From the NCBI GenBank assembly GCA_027886175.1, contig JAJNNQ010000023.1:2386501-2450500 (forward strand): a stretch of 64,000 nt of DNA, read 5' to 3'. A program made the translations under genes and the position numbers. Shown in pieces: positions 25,433 through 38,503 of this stretch (its first letter is position 1; each line of letters begins with the position of its first letter). This stretch comes from Phylloscopus collybita. Its lineage: Eukaryota; Chordata; Aves; Passeriformes; Phylloscopidae. The notes beneath the pieces are model-generated. The model made no database searches. It was not told where the DNA came from and worked only from the letters and a program-made list of their open reading frames with translations.

Positions 25433-28125
25433 GCTTAATTTGAGATTTAAAAGTTGGCTCCCTCTAAAAGTAACATCTGCAGCATAAAAGAAACTTGTCT
25501 CTATGTACCCATTCTGCTTTCATAGCACTTCTGATTTATATATAGTTTAATGCAGTAAACACTGAGATTAGCTTTTTGTAAACTACTAGCAAAGCTGGAG
25601 TAATTTGCAATTTCTGTAAAGTGCCATGATGAGCAAAAGCATGGGTTTGAGGAAGAAAGCATGGTGGGTTTTAACTTGAAAAAGCAGGTTTAAATCACTG
25701 ATAGCTCTCCTAATAATGCTCTGTTTAGTTCCAAAGATAAACTAACACCTGAAGGTACAAATGTTTTTAACCAGAATTTTGTTAACTAATTCCATAGTAT
25801 TCCAGCTTGTATTAGTGTACTTCTGCCAGAAATACTTAGATCATGACATTGATCTTAGAAGTTTCCTTTCATTTATTTACTTCAAGTTGTGTGAAGAGGT
25901 GAGAGGTCTCATGGTGCAGCAGAAATGAGAGAGTCCAGGGATGGTGGTTGTTGCCCAGCAAACGCTGTATGTTCTTCTGAATGTTTGACTGTTAGACTGA
26001 ACAATATTTAAACAGAATTCCAAGCCCAGAACAGCTGTGACAGCAGAGAAATTTCATGTCTTCTCCATATTTTTTTTTCTTTTATTCTTTTTTATTTTCT
26101 TGTAGATCTTGTTATATTCCTTTATTTTTCTTCAGAGGACATCTGATTTGTTTTGTGTTACCTGGAGGAAAATCTTGGGCATTTGGCTGTGAGTGACATG
26201 AGAAGCAAACTGCTGCCCAGTGCCATCTCATCCATGGCCCCACTGCTGGGGGAGCAGGCACTCAGGGAAGATCAGGGGGTGGGATCTCCAGTGGAGCCCA
26301 GTGGAATTAACAGGGCAAGAGCCAAGGGAAAGGATGTGCAGAAATGTATCCGGGCTGAAAGCTTGGAAGTTGGAAGCTTTACAACTTGGAAATTGAGAAT
26401 AAGCCCAGCCTGTCACAGAAATATCCGAAGTAATGTGATGAGGCTGAGTAAAATGTGTCCAGTCATCTTTTGGTGGTGATAAAATAAAAGTGTCTGTTGT
26501 TTTTCAACCAGGCTTCCCAAAGTGGTGGTTGATCCTCCAAGCCTGTCAGTGTTGAGGAGACATTTGGACAATGCCCCTTTAAACCATGTTTTAACTTAGT
26601 CAGCCCTGAAGTGCTCAGGCAGTGGAGGATCATTGTAGGTCTGTTCCAGCTGAAGCAGTGTATTTGTTCTCTTTTGCTCAGTGTGTATAAAAATGGGAGT
26701 TTTTTTAATTGCAGCTGTGCTTTAAAATATTTATACTTCCTTAAAACTGTTCAGGTATGGTCTTGATGTCCAAATGACCTGGGGTTTGGATGGACAGGCC
26801 ATTGCAGCAGAAATGTTTCTGTTCTGGGTATGTTTGATGACAAAGAGTTTTATCCCAGTGCTGAATTAACATTGCTGACTCCCTGATGTGGCTTGGAGGG
26901 ACACCAGACCTGAGCTAATGCACCTCTTCCCCTCCCAGAGCCCCTCTGCCTGCCTGCAGGGCATCCTGCAGGTACAGCAGAGGTCTAGGATGGATCAGAA
27001 ATACAAATATCCCATCCAAATCTGCCCTGGATGCAGCAATTCCACTGAAGTCAGCGAAGCTAGTCCAGATTTTCACTGATATAAGTGGAAACAGAAACAT
27101 CTTCCACTGAATTAAAACACTGTCCAGCTGCTTGGAAACATTTATTAACTTTACATTTTGCAGATACTGTCTATAAACCTGGTTTGTGTCTTCCCTAAGT
27201 GGCAGTTGGTGTAAACACAGCATCGTGGCACAGTATGAAACATGTGAGAAGTTCCCCTTGGAAGTGCAGGGAGGAGGTTGTTCTAACCAGCCCCATTCCC
27301 ATTAAAGTGCTGGAAGTGTCACACTTGCTGCAGTGCTGAGGTCTGGGCACACTTGGTGCAGGGAAGCACCCAAAGCTTGTGGATGGATCATGGAAGTGCT
27401 CTTCCCTCAGTCCCTCTGGTGCTGGCATGTCTGATATCAGAGGGAGGTTTTGCTCAGCCTTGGGGGGTATTTTCTTTTCTCACCCCCATGGCAGTTGTAC
27501 AGTGCAAACAGCAGCAATAACACAGAGCACCACATTCTCCTTCCAATCTCAAAGCAGTTTTTCTGGGGCAGAATAACACATGTGCATGTGTGAAAAATTG
27601 CTGTTCATAAATGTCTCAACCTGGCTAAATATTTAAATATTTACAGCTTGCCTGCATGCATGCTACTGATGGAATGGTTTCATGAATCAGATTAAATGAT
27701 AATTTCTGAGGTTTTGCTGATTTTGGAACTTGGACTTCATTACTGCCAAACACAGATCCTTTAGGTTCTATGATTTGTTTTATGTAGGATCAGCTGCTGA
27801 ATTGGTGCAGTTTTGATAAGGGCAGAGATCCCCATTTCCAAAAAGAGGCTATAGTAAATATTTTATAAGAAATAGGAATAAGTTTTGTTGATACACTGAC
27901 TTCATTTAATGCAAAACTAAGTTGGATAAAGCCCTATGGGGAAATCTGATTTTACTCTTTTTGATCTTTGGTTGTGCTGCCGTTGCACTTGAGTTTCAAA
28001 GCTGTAGTTGTTTGTCACCATGATAAACAAGTAGCACACTCAAAGTTCTTGTTTCTAATTCTGGGGAATTTGGGGGAAATAATTGAAGCTTTTCTCTAAA
28101 TTCTGTGAAGGAATGACAGGGAAAT

Positions 28126-28140
28126 TATTATTATTATTAA
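28126..28140. repeat. (ATT)n short tandem repeat
   Basis: About five ATT units lie in tandem, a simple repeat. Confidence 0.8.
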
Positions 28141-31100
28141 ATATTTTTAACCGCAGTATTTCTAAGCTGCGTTGTTATTGTGCTTCTTTGTGTTACACCA
28201 CCTTTTCTCAGAATTTGTAGTTCAGAGACCTGAAACCTCATTGAAATCTTAATCATTTTTAGCAGGATGTGTGAGACAAACAAGGGTGTTTATGTTGAGT
28301 GACCCATGCAGCTCTCAAAGATATAAATCACAAGAGCTGCTCAGTAGATCCTTCCCAGCTGGTGCTACAGCCATGTTTCAGCATAGCCAGAACTGCTGTT
28401 CTGTCTTCAAATTTTAAATTGCATGCAATACAATTGTAGCATCTGCTTCCTCCACTGATTTTCAGCTTCTTGACAAATGGAAGATCAACATTTTCTTTTC
28501 TGATTCAGTTGGTTTCCTTTAGGTAGTTATTAATCGTTTTTCTTTGATGTTATAGCAAGACCCTTTAGTGCAGATGCTCTTACTATTTATTGATGGTAGA
28601 TGCTGAGGGCCATATAGTAAATATCTACTGTCTTTTTGGTGTGAATATTTCTGCAGGACAGAAATAGGATAAGAAGATGATATTAAAAAAGGAATGTAAA
28701 AAATCTTTTTCATTTGTGTAGCACAACTGGATTCCTCTTAATTCTTTGGACATTTTAGCTGCCCTTTGCTTATTATCTGATTCATATCGTGGGCTAAAAC
28801 CACTTTTTAGAGATGATTTCTTAAAAATTTCATTTAATCTTAGTGGAGAAAATAATTCCATTGGTTTGAGGATAATTATAATAGTCTGATTATAGGAATG
28901 TACAGCTACAGCCTTTCAAAGGTGCCTGCCTGAACCAGTGAATTTGGAAGCCCTCTGGAGCTCCTCTGTATTCATTAGAGATGCTGCCAGAGACCTTGCA
29001 GGGGTTCAGCTGCCCCATGGCAGAAATTCTCCCTTGTGGAGAAGGCTGCTTCTCTGTTATCTCCAACTTGGGGTGAACCTGGACTCTAATCCTTGTTACT
29101 GTTGATTTTATGTTGTCCCAGCGCAGTGTGGCTGCCCTGATAACTCACAGCAGCCTCTGCTTGGAAGATCTGAAGCTGTTCATTACCTTCTTTCTTATCC
29201 CTGAACTCTTTTAAAATGTTTTAACGTGCTGGCTAGATTGAGTGACTGTCTGAGCAGTAACTGCTCCAAAGCAGGGATGGGAAATGCCAAGTTCAGGCAG
29301 AATTTACTCCTGGGTGTAAATGAGGAGTGATGCTCAGCCAGGGCCCAGACTCAGAGGTGCAGTGGGACTTCAAGCTGCCCATGCTGTGGGGCTGTGGAGG
29401 TTACAGTCAGTCACAAATTAAGGAAATGTTGGTCATGTTTCTGGCTGGGAAGCAGGGGAAGAACCTACAAAATCAAATCCCACATATAAAGCCATCAACA
29501 AATTATCAGGGAGGCTGCAACAGGAGAATGCAGAGAGGAGGAGAAGGCTTTGCAGTGCTCTCAGCTCTGGTTTGTCTCAGGCTCTTACAGATTGATGGGC
29601 ACTTAATTCCTATCTCTGCAAATGCTCAGGGTTGGTTGAGGTCTTTCCAGCTGTGCCTTCTGCACTGTTGAAAAACAAGCTCTTGTAAGAGACCACTGGG
29701 TTCTGGGCGTGTATTGGGTCCCTTTCATTATCAAAAAATGTAGGTCTGTGTAAAAACTGTTGCTGAGGTGATGGGGATTTTTTGCTCTCAGCATGTATCT
29801 GTTTCATTGTGAGAAAGTGATTGTGGGGTAGAAGATTAGAGGCAGTGTGCACAAGGCCAAGACCTGAGATCTGAAGTTTTCCCCCTGTAAAATCTGCTGT
29901 TAACAGTTTCTGCACTAGCAGTGACATTTATTTTTCTAAAATACATTTGTATTTTCTGTCTTTTCCTTGTTCTCCCGTTCACAGTTTGAAGGGTTACAGA
30001 ACTCAAATCAAACACTCTCAAGGCACTTGGAATGCATTTGGTGCTTTGATACTCCCCAAAGACTTGTGATATGATGGAAGACATGAGGGAGAGATTTAGG
30101 GTAAAGTTTGCTTTGATTTCCTAAAGAAAACATTCAGCTGTCACAGCTGTTAATCAGATAATCAGAATCTGTAGTTTAAGATCTGATCTAAGTTTTCTCT
30201 TTTTGCTTTCTCTAAAGGGTAAAAGGGGGGAGGGACACAAAAGAAATATAATTTGTATTGGAATAAATACAGTGAGTTTGCATGAATATTTAATATTTCT
30301 CCTGTGAGTCTTTTGCATGTACATTAGCACACAGCTGAACTTCTCAAATTCAAAAGTGATCTCCTTCCCTACAGTCTGATGCTTGTTTATAAGGTGCTTG
30401 TATTTCTTTCATTTAACTGAGGGTCATGTCTCCCCCATTTCCAAGTTGCATAAAACTTTCATAGCATGAGCTGTTATTTGAAAAAGAGAATCAGTGAGCA
30501 TTAGTATGAAGGCTGTGTTACCCTCTCTGATAATCCTGAACACTCAGGAGTATTTCATGTTTCTCTCTCCAAATACCTGCATTTTAAATTTTGCTGAAGC
30601 TGGGATTTGCCAGGAGGTTTGCTCACGTTTCAGCTGAACATTAGTTCTGGGAGCTGGTGTGTAGAAAAGTTTCAGTGTGCTGCATTTTGTGGGAATTTGT
30701 TTTCCTCTCTGCTAGCACATTTTAGGGAAGTTTGTTAATTGTGGACATAGCATCATGCAGTTTGAGAGCAGAATAGTTTTATTTTTTAGCTACACACCAT
30801 GTAGGGAGATACTTCTGTTGTCTATATTGTCTATACTGTTAAATGCTGTCTAACAAGTCACAAATATGAAAGACCAATTCAGTTTTCATCTTGGGAAAAT
30901 TCTAAATGGCATGTCCACAGGTCAAATGGAAAGGTAATTTTTTGGACTTATTTTACATGAGAATTGGTCAGTGTAATTTCTTGGATTTCTTGTTTGTTCT
31001 AATCACAGTTTAGGGCCTGCCAATATGACTTTAAGCAGATTGTTTTCTTTCTTTTGTAGTAAAACCTCAGCACAAACAGCAAGCCAAGAAGACAACCTCT

Positions 31101-34100
31101 TGGTGCAGAATGCTTTATTTTACTGGATGGAGTCATTCTTCCATTGTAAATACTTGACTCCTTAAATACTGGAAAATCTCCAAGAATTGGAGAAACTTTT
31201 TGCAAAGACCATTTTTAGAAGCTCACAGACTCCCCCCCCAAAAAAAAGCTGTAAGACATGCTAAAATCATACAGGCTGTTTCCTTTGCATGCAGCTATTG
31301 TTTTGGCTTCAGCAGTAGGTTAATTCATCGTCATTAATAGGGAAAAAGCTCTAAAAATGTCCAGAAGAATGGTGCTTGCTCTTGGGCATTCAGCTACAAA
31401 ACAGAGATATTCAGCAGTATGCTGGGCCCTCAATTATCCCACACAATGGGGCTGGCAGGAGCTGGCTCACAAAAAGCAAAGCCACAGCCAATTCAATCCA
31501 TAGGAGTTGGACTAGAAACCCCAAGTTAATATATTTACTTGTAGCAAGTCTGTGAGCAGTTTTGCTTTCAGCAGCAAATTTTAAGGAAATTTAATAACAT
31601 AGGTAAAGAATAGCCTGCTGTATGCAGTCTTTACCCAGCAATTTATTCTTTGTGGGGCTCTGCTGTAGCCAGAGGTGTCAGGAGGAGGTGATGCCCTGCT
31701 GATGCACACCCTGTTTTTCATTCCCCGTGATGCTTTCACTGCAGGGATGTGATATGGAAATTTTATTTAATGTAGGGAATGGAATTTGTAAAAATTGGAT
31801 GTTTTGATATAATGGTCGCATAGCTGTAAAGAGGACTGTTGTATTTTTCTGAAATTGAAAAGCACTAGAAGTGCAATAAAACTGGGAGGGACCAGGGAGG
31901 TTGTGACAGCAGTTCAGCCAAATCCAGCTTTTCTTCCCCAGCTTTCCTCTGGTTGCTGTGCCCTTTGCATTAAGAGAAAGCATCACCTCACAGCTCCTCT
32001 CACTGCCTCTGCTCTGTGTTTCTGCAAACTGTGAGACATTCCAGCCTTCATTCAGGCTTCAAATCCAGAGGAAATCACGGGGAGCTGTAGGTCATAAATT
32101 TTCCAGGAGCAGGAATATCTTCTCAGAGGTGCTGAATGCTCTCTGCTTTCACTGGCATTAGCAGTTCTCAGGACTCTCTTTTTTTTGATGGCTTTTGTTG
32201 CTTTGTAGAGTTTGGGATTGTGAAGGCTAAATACCACTGATTTTCAGTCAGGCCTGCACCAGAATTGCTGTGTATACACCAGATTTTCTGCACAGAAAGG
32301 CAAGGTATGGTTTATTTCAATAGTCTACTTTTTGCTGTGCTGGATTCCAGCTTCTTTAGAGAAGGATTTTCAGCTGCTCCTGAAGCTTGCAGTGATGAGG
32401 TGACACAGGCAGTTATTTGTACAGGCCTAGGAAAGGGTACAGCAGTTCAGTACAATATAAACTAACTGCATGGAATCCATACCACACTGGCTGTTTACGT
32501 TCCTAAAAGCTTAATAAAGCTCATTGTAGTTGTTTTCTTTTGAAAAATCTTTGCTCAGTATTTTTTTTTTTTTAAAGTAGGAAGAGTCTTTTTTTCTCTT
32601 CCCTACCCTCTGTGCCTCATCTCTCAGACTAACACACAGACAGACCTGATTCTGGATGTAAACCTGGTACACTTCAGTAACAAGGTCCTGGTACATTCAT
32701 TGCTGAATTAATGCACAGGTATCTTCACACATCATTGCTTCAAGGTGAGGAATGATGCCCTTCAGTCTGTGCTCTGCCTACAGAATCACTGTGGCCCTCC
32801 CTATGGGATTTGTTTTCTTTTCTTTTCCACCTTCTAATATGTCAATGTATGCCCCTGGATATTAGAAAGCTTCATTTACCTCAGCAGAGGAGATTGTGTC
32901 TAACCCTTGATATGTGTGGATAAAACTTTGAAAAATGCTGTAGCATAAGTAGAATTAAATGTGTGGTGTATTTTGGGGAATTAGCTGTTGTTTTGGGAAG
33001 CTGTCTGGGCCTGTGATTAAATCTGTTGCTTTTCTGAGCTGCCTGGTTTCCCCTGTGTGTCCCTATCTGATGTGATAAGGTGGTTTCACCATCTGCATGT
33101 CTGCTTTTGTCACACTGCTGTTAGACTTTGATTTGCTGCTTCAGGAAAGAGAACTTTCCTTGAGAAATTACTGTAAACACAGAAATGCCTTTCCCTGCAC
33201 TGGAACTGAAATTTTGCACTGAATGCTGACATGATCTGCAGTGAGCATCAGTGGGAACCAGAGCTCCATGTGCTGTTGACAGCTTTGAAACGCAACAATG
33301 AAAGTCACTTTATCAACTCTTTGTATTCTTTAGATTTATTTTCAGAGAATCTGTGTAACAGTTGCATGTAATTCGATAGCCAAACAGTGAACAAGAGCAA
33401 ACCAGTTCCAACTACTTGCTACTTGATCCTTGGAATAAACCCAGATAGTTATAGAAGTTTAAAATCATTCAGTAAATAAGATGCTGAAATAGGAATTTGT
33501 GCCCATCATCTGGAGATGGATTCCAGTTAGGTTATGACAACACTGTTCTTCAGGAATTCTAACCCTGAGCAGATTGATACCTTTACCTTCTGGCTTTTAA
33601 CATGAAATATTCACATATTTAGATATTTTTGCAGCATACAGTGTACTGTAATTAATAACAAGTATTATTAATAAGCATTAATCTTTCAATCCAGCTGGGT
33701 GTGAAAGGTTCACAGGTCCAACCTGCTCTCAGAATACTGAATTAATTCCTCAAGGAGGTCTGGAAACCCACTGCTGTTCCAGGGTGACACAAGACATTTG
33801 TTAAGCACAGTTGGAGAATATTTCCAAGAAAACTAGACATAGTTCATGGCACTATCATTCAAATTCTGCTTTTGATTGATTTTCAAGTTAAGACTAGCAT
33901 GTCCTCTTTGTTTCTCTTGTTTCAGTCCATGCAATCTAAAAGATTTATGGATAAAATCTGGAGTGTCAGTCTCACAAAGTGAGAAGTTGCAGTTTTTATC
34001 ACAGAATAAGGCAATTTGACCATTTTTTTAACACCTTGGCAAGAGTTTATGACAAGAATAGACAAAAAAGAAACACAGAGGAAAGTTTCCCATCAGACTA

Positions 34101-37100
34101 AACCAAGGTGAAATATAGAATTTCCAAAGTGCGGAAGGTTGAGGCTATTTGTTTTTTTCTTTTCTCTTGAAGATAAAATTTCAAAAGCTCTGGAAGGTGA
34201 TTTTCAGAAGTTTGGCAGATGCCTCAGTGTTTCAGAACAGTTGTTAGGAGTTAGTGTTTTTCCTGGCCAGTTCTCCTCCCATCAGAGTGGGTATTCAGAG
34301 GATGCAGTTTTATGTTACAGCTGGACTCATTAACTGTGGGCAGTGACCAAAAAGGGAGGGCTTGTTTTCCTCTCCAGAGCTTTTCCTTCCCTCTCCAGTG
34401 TGTCAGTGGTATTGCTACTCTGACCCCACAGTGAACTGATTCAGAGAGCTAAGGCTGTAGAAAACTAACACTAAAAACAAGGAAAATAATGGCTTTTCAC
34501 TGATGTCCTGCTCTGATCCATCCTGGGGTCAGGCAAGTGCCAGTGCTGGGACTGGGCTGTGTAGCAAGAGGCAGGATGAGTGGGAGAGCTCTTCAATTAA
34601 CGTAAATATGGGTGACAATGTAGATTTCTAGCAGTTTTATCAGATTAAAGATTATTTCATGATTATCTCTACTCCTGCTGGAAATGAGAGGTTTGTTCTC
34701 TCTGCTTGGTGCCCTGTTTTCCTACATCCTCCTCTGGGGTAGCACCGCTGATTTATGGTTTGTTGGATCAGGAGATTCAGCTGAAGACTAAGCTAACAAC
34801 AACAAAGGGATTTCAGCCTCACAAAAGTTATTTTTACATAGCAAGGGACAAGGTAGTGTGAATTTGTCCTTGGTGACAGCAGCACAAATAAATTTCCTGA
34901 AGTTAATTTTGATGTTGCACTGGAAGTATCCATGTAGAAAACATTTATTTGCCAATTCATTGACTCTCAGCTGCTGTGCTGTGCAGGTTTAAAGACTTTC
35001 TTGAAGGATAAGATCCTGAAATCATGTGTGGCATTGTCAGTCTCTGTTTTGCCCATGTGATTCACCTCTGGTATCTCTCCTGAGATGAACAGTGAGTCAT
35101 AGAACACGGCTGGATTTAGGAGAGACATCAGTGTGTGCAGTGTGTAAAATCATCTCATCATCTTTGTTAACTTAAGTGACTTTTGGATGTTTTTCTCAAA
35201 TTTTTCAGCTCTGTTCTATCAGGTTTCACTGACGTATCTGTGTCAGTGGAACACACCTGATCTCGGGTGGGTGGGATGGATGCTCCTGGCACGTGAGCAC
35301 AGCTAATTGCATGGAGCTCCATCTGTAAGGTGAAGTGAGTTTCTGCTCTCTGAGGGACCTGACAGCTCTGAGGAAATGGCATTCTGGCCTCTCCAGACAC
35401 ATTTCTCAAGTACCAGTGGGCTCAAGGCTCTCTTTTGAAGTTTTTGTTTCTTTCAGAAATGAGATTCAATGCAATGCCCTCTGGCCTGGCTTTTCTCCTT
35501 GCTGCTGTTTTCTTTTGGGATTACTGTTTGGTCATTGTTTGGTTCAGGCCATACTCAATTGCCCTTGTAATTAATGTGGAGCTAATAACCATGTACTGAG
35601 TAATCAGGCTGCTCTGCTTTTGACTCTTTCAGCTCCCACTGACTCTTGGGGGAAGATTTTTACATTTAACACCTCTGAACAAGAGTGTTTCAGCTCTGGG
35701 CAACCTGCTGATGTGCTAAGACATATTAGGTGATAGGATTGTTCTGACTAAACATGAGTGCCTAGAGTTGAAGTGTCTGGATGAAAATGAGTCACCCTAG
35801 GATCCCTTTAGGGACAGTGAAGTTCTGTCACTCTGCTCCTGGAGCTGGCATGCTTGTGTGCTTCACTCTGGAGTGGATGCCTGTGTTTGGGCAGGTGCCT
35901 GTAAGAAAAGCGAGAGTAGGTCATCTGTTGAATTTTTGTTAGATTTCCAACTTAATTAATTTAGACAATTGATTTAAGTGCCTTTATTTGGTTTTAAATC
36001 CATATTTATCTGCAGAAAGGGAAGTTGCCAGACACAAGAGTTTGTGGAGCTCTCTCAGGCTGACATCAAGAGGAGCACCTTGAAATGCAGATGCTGAGAT
36101 GCATGTGACAAATGTACACTCATGCTCTTAGTTTAAGAACTTCAGATGTACAGGAATATCAATATCACCACTGTAACATGCTGTGAAGTTGTCAGCTTAC
36201 AGGATCAGCATTGTCATTTGACTGCCAGGACTTGTGAAGTTGGTTTCTTCTGCCTTCAGGACCCAGGGTGTGCTCTGCAGTTTCTGTGTTGCTGCTGGAA
36301 GCAGGCACAAGCTGCTTTCACTTTGCACATTGTGTTTGACAAGTTCAGTCTCCTCTTTGCCTGGATACTTCATCTTGTGCTAAAAGAAAGAGCCAGTTCC
36401 TGTAATCCACATTCTGGCTTATTTCACAGTTGTTTTTACAACAAGCTTGTTTAAAGCTTCAAAGACCCATTTATATAGTTCTTGGCTGTCACAAATGAAA
36501 TGATGAACTTAAGGGTTACTCTCTTTTCTCTGCTTAAAGCTCTTCCTTTCCAACAACCTTTTATTGTAGGTACCCCTGGGTAGCAAATCCACAGTACTCA
36601 GGTAATGTTTAAAACAAATTGCATTTTACTTGTCCGAGCTTGATTAGGATTTAAGTGGGTTTGGCAGAAATAAAAGATCAGTGAAAGTTCATAGTTAATA
36701 TATGTACAAGGAATATAAAATGGAAAAAAAAAAAATCAGTGCTCAGCAATTGTAGGGTTGAGTTTAAGAGCTTGAACTTCCTGTGATTTTTCTCAATTAC
36801 TTCACGTCCATATCAACATCACCATTATTAATAAAGTGCCAACTCCAATATAATACTCTAAACTTGGAAAAATGTTTTAAGTGCTCTGCACGTGTTGCAT
36901 CTTGGGAGAGAAGAGAAGGTCATGGAATATTGAAGCAGGAACCAGACTCACCTTTTGGGCTGTGGCACCTGGGAGATTCTGCTACACATTGCACTTCCAA
37001 CACCGAGCACCTGCTGAATTTCCAGCACTTGCTCTTCTCAGTGCTTGAAATTGCTGAGGGTCATGCATGGGCTTAATTTCAGGTGAATGTGTAAGGTCTG

Positions 37101-37168
37101 CTTTGTCTCTCAGCAGCTGCTGGGTTTGACATTTTGTTAACTGACTGGATTTTTTACCTCTTTCCTAG

Positions 37169-37264
37169 GTGTTCACCTCCCATGGGCCTACTGTGATCAT
37201 GCCAACCTGGTTCTGTTCTCGAGAATGGTTTTTCCACGTGGGAAGATTCGATGAGGGTGGAAAG
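37169..37264 (+). CDS. B3GNTL1: B3GNTL1/QTGAL coding exon, GT-A domain part (32 codons)
   Basis: This internal coding exon starts at phase 0 after a TTTCCTAG acceptor and ends at phase 0 before a GTGAGT donor. It translates to 32 residues beginning Val-Phe-Thr-Ser and containing [13 protein letters not shown] and [10 protein letters not shown]. From memory of the human protein, this matches the stretch near residues 154-185 (Val-Phe-Thr-Ser-Asn-Gly-Pro-Thr...) with only a few substitutions. In family-2 glycosyltransferases this part lies after the metal-binding DxD motif and leads to the acceptor-side loop before the catalytic base. The protein adds galactose to queuosine in tRNA-Tyr, so a cytoplasmic site is expected. 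It is the first recognisable exon in the window, and the exon that should precede it was not found. Confidence 0.96.
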
Positions 37265-38283
37265 GTGAGTGGTGCAGGTGATCTCTAGTCCAGGAGCCAT
37301 CCCTTGGTTTAACAGCCTCTGAAAGCCCTCTACCTGCTATTAAGGAACAAAAGAGAAGGGGTGTAGGTGAAAACTGAGCACTAAAATAACCTTCTTAGAG
37401 GTCCATACCATTAAAAAAGCCAAAAACCAGTCTCCAACCAACTAAAGTTGTTTGGTAATAACCCAGGTGATAGAAGCACCTACCTGAGATCAACACTGTA
37501 ACACATCTGTTAGATGTGTCAGCAAACCTGGAAAAATTAAAGGTTTCAGACATACAAGCTGCTCTTTGGTCCCTGGAAGAGATGCTAAAAACAGGTGAGC
37601 CCGTGGTGTTGTTATGAACTCTCCCTGCAAGGTTCCTGAAAGAGGCTGGGAGGGAAGGAAGGTGCAGAATGGCAGAGAGATAAAAGTACATTCACCTAAG
37701 GGGGAAGATTTAATCCCTGAGGGGAAAAAAAGAAGGGCCATAAAATATTGCCACTAAACCTCATTCATCCACCTGCCTCGTGCCCTCTTGTCAATTCTTG
37801 TGCTTGCCCTTGGAAGATTTTAAGTAGCTTCTCAGGGATCAGGGCTGAGAGGTTACAAATGGAATACCTGTGGTCTCAGAAGTGTTCTTTCCCTGACAGT
37901 TAGGTGTTCTTTGTCTTTGTGAATTTCCTGTATGAGTTCAGTTTGATTGCTTTGAGCTCATCAGTGTGTTTATGGAATAAAATCCATGTCTGTCTGTTAG
38001 CAGTGTTTATTGTGGTAGTTGAGGAATGTTGACAAATAGATCTAACTTAAACACATTTGGATCCATTTTGTGTGGTTTGGTTCTGAGAGGTTTTGCTTCC
38101 AGTGGTTTGGTGAGATTTTAGGGCTAAATGGGTGGTTCTGATTTTTTTTTTTAAGCTTTCATTTGGTAACACTCTAAAAAATCTGCTAAGGCTATTTCCT
38201 ATTTTATTATTTAAACTACAACATATGATGATGATGATTATTATTTTTATAGCTTTTAAATGAAGCCCTTCAGTGCCATGCAG

Positions 38284-38318
38284 TGTGTGTATACATATAC
38301 ATGTGTATGTGTGTATGA
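38284..38318. repeat. TG/TA-rich microsatellite
   Basis: An interrupted repeat of TG and ATAC/ATGT units (GTGTGTGTATACATATACAT and onward). It is a simple repeat. Confidence 0.8.
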
Positions 38319-38389
38319 GGATATACAAATATTATTCTTTGGGCTGCCAAAAAATTATAATTATAAGGAGCCAGCAGAAAGAGAACTGA

Positions 38390-38503
38390 ATTGTTTAGAG
38401 CAGTGAAAAGATTTGCCCTTAATTACATGGGGGGTGAGTGGAAGAGCTGGGAATTGTGCCTGGCTTCCAATACAATCTACATTTGCTGACCCACGCTCTT
38501 TAT
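38390..38503 (-). mobile_element. Ancient MIR-like SINE fragment (antisense)
   Basis: On the plus strand, the blocks GATTTGCCCTTAATTACA, GTGAGTGGAAGAGCTGGGA and CCTGGCTTCCAA follow the order and spacing of the reverse complement of the conserved MIR core and tRNA-derived region. In MIR these read, in order, a TTGCCCAAGGTCACACAGC-like block, a GTGGCAGAGC-like block and a clause near CCAGGCAGTCTGGCTCC. A GCTGACCCACGCTCTT block after them fits the region close to the tRNA promoter. Identity is low, as expected for a very old insertion, and boundaries are approximate. Comparison is from memory only. Confidence 0.45.

Larger units (their letters stand above)
1..37168. other. Long non-coding stretch, probably upstream intron of B3GNTL1
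   Basis: No protein-coding exon could be recognised in these 37 kb on either strand. I looked for translated pieces expected from the N-terminal half of the glycosyltransferase (the nucleotide-sugar binding start, the Leu-Asp-Ser-Asp-Asp metal-binding stretch, and the Trp-Ile-Asn...Leu-Leu-Thr-Gln stretch that should directly precede the first recognised exon) and did not see them. The open frames present lack recognisable domains and have typical intron composition. Content that can be named is listed separately: a CR1 tail, a T tract with an LTR fragment, hairpins and simple repeats. The exon at 37169 begins at phase 0 after a normal acceptor, so at least the right part must be intron. That the whole block is one intron is inference. 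Confidence 0.6.

Noticed and set aside
33692..33790. Possible ancient CR1 fragment (GTCCAACCTGCTCTC-like block)
   Set aside because: Only one short block is reminiscent of CR1 and the neighbouring blocks are absent.
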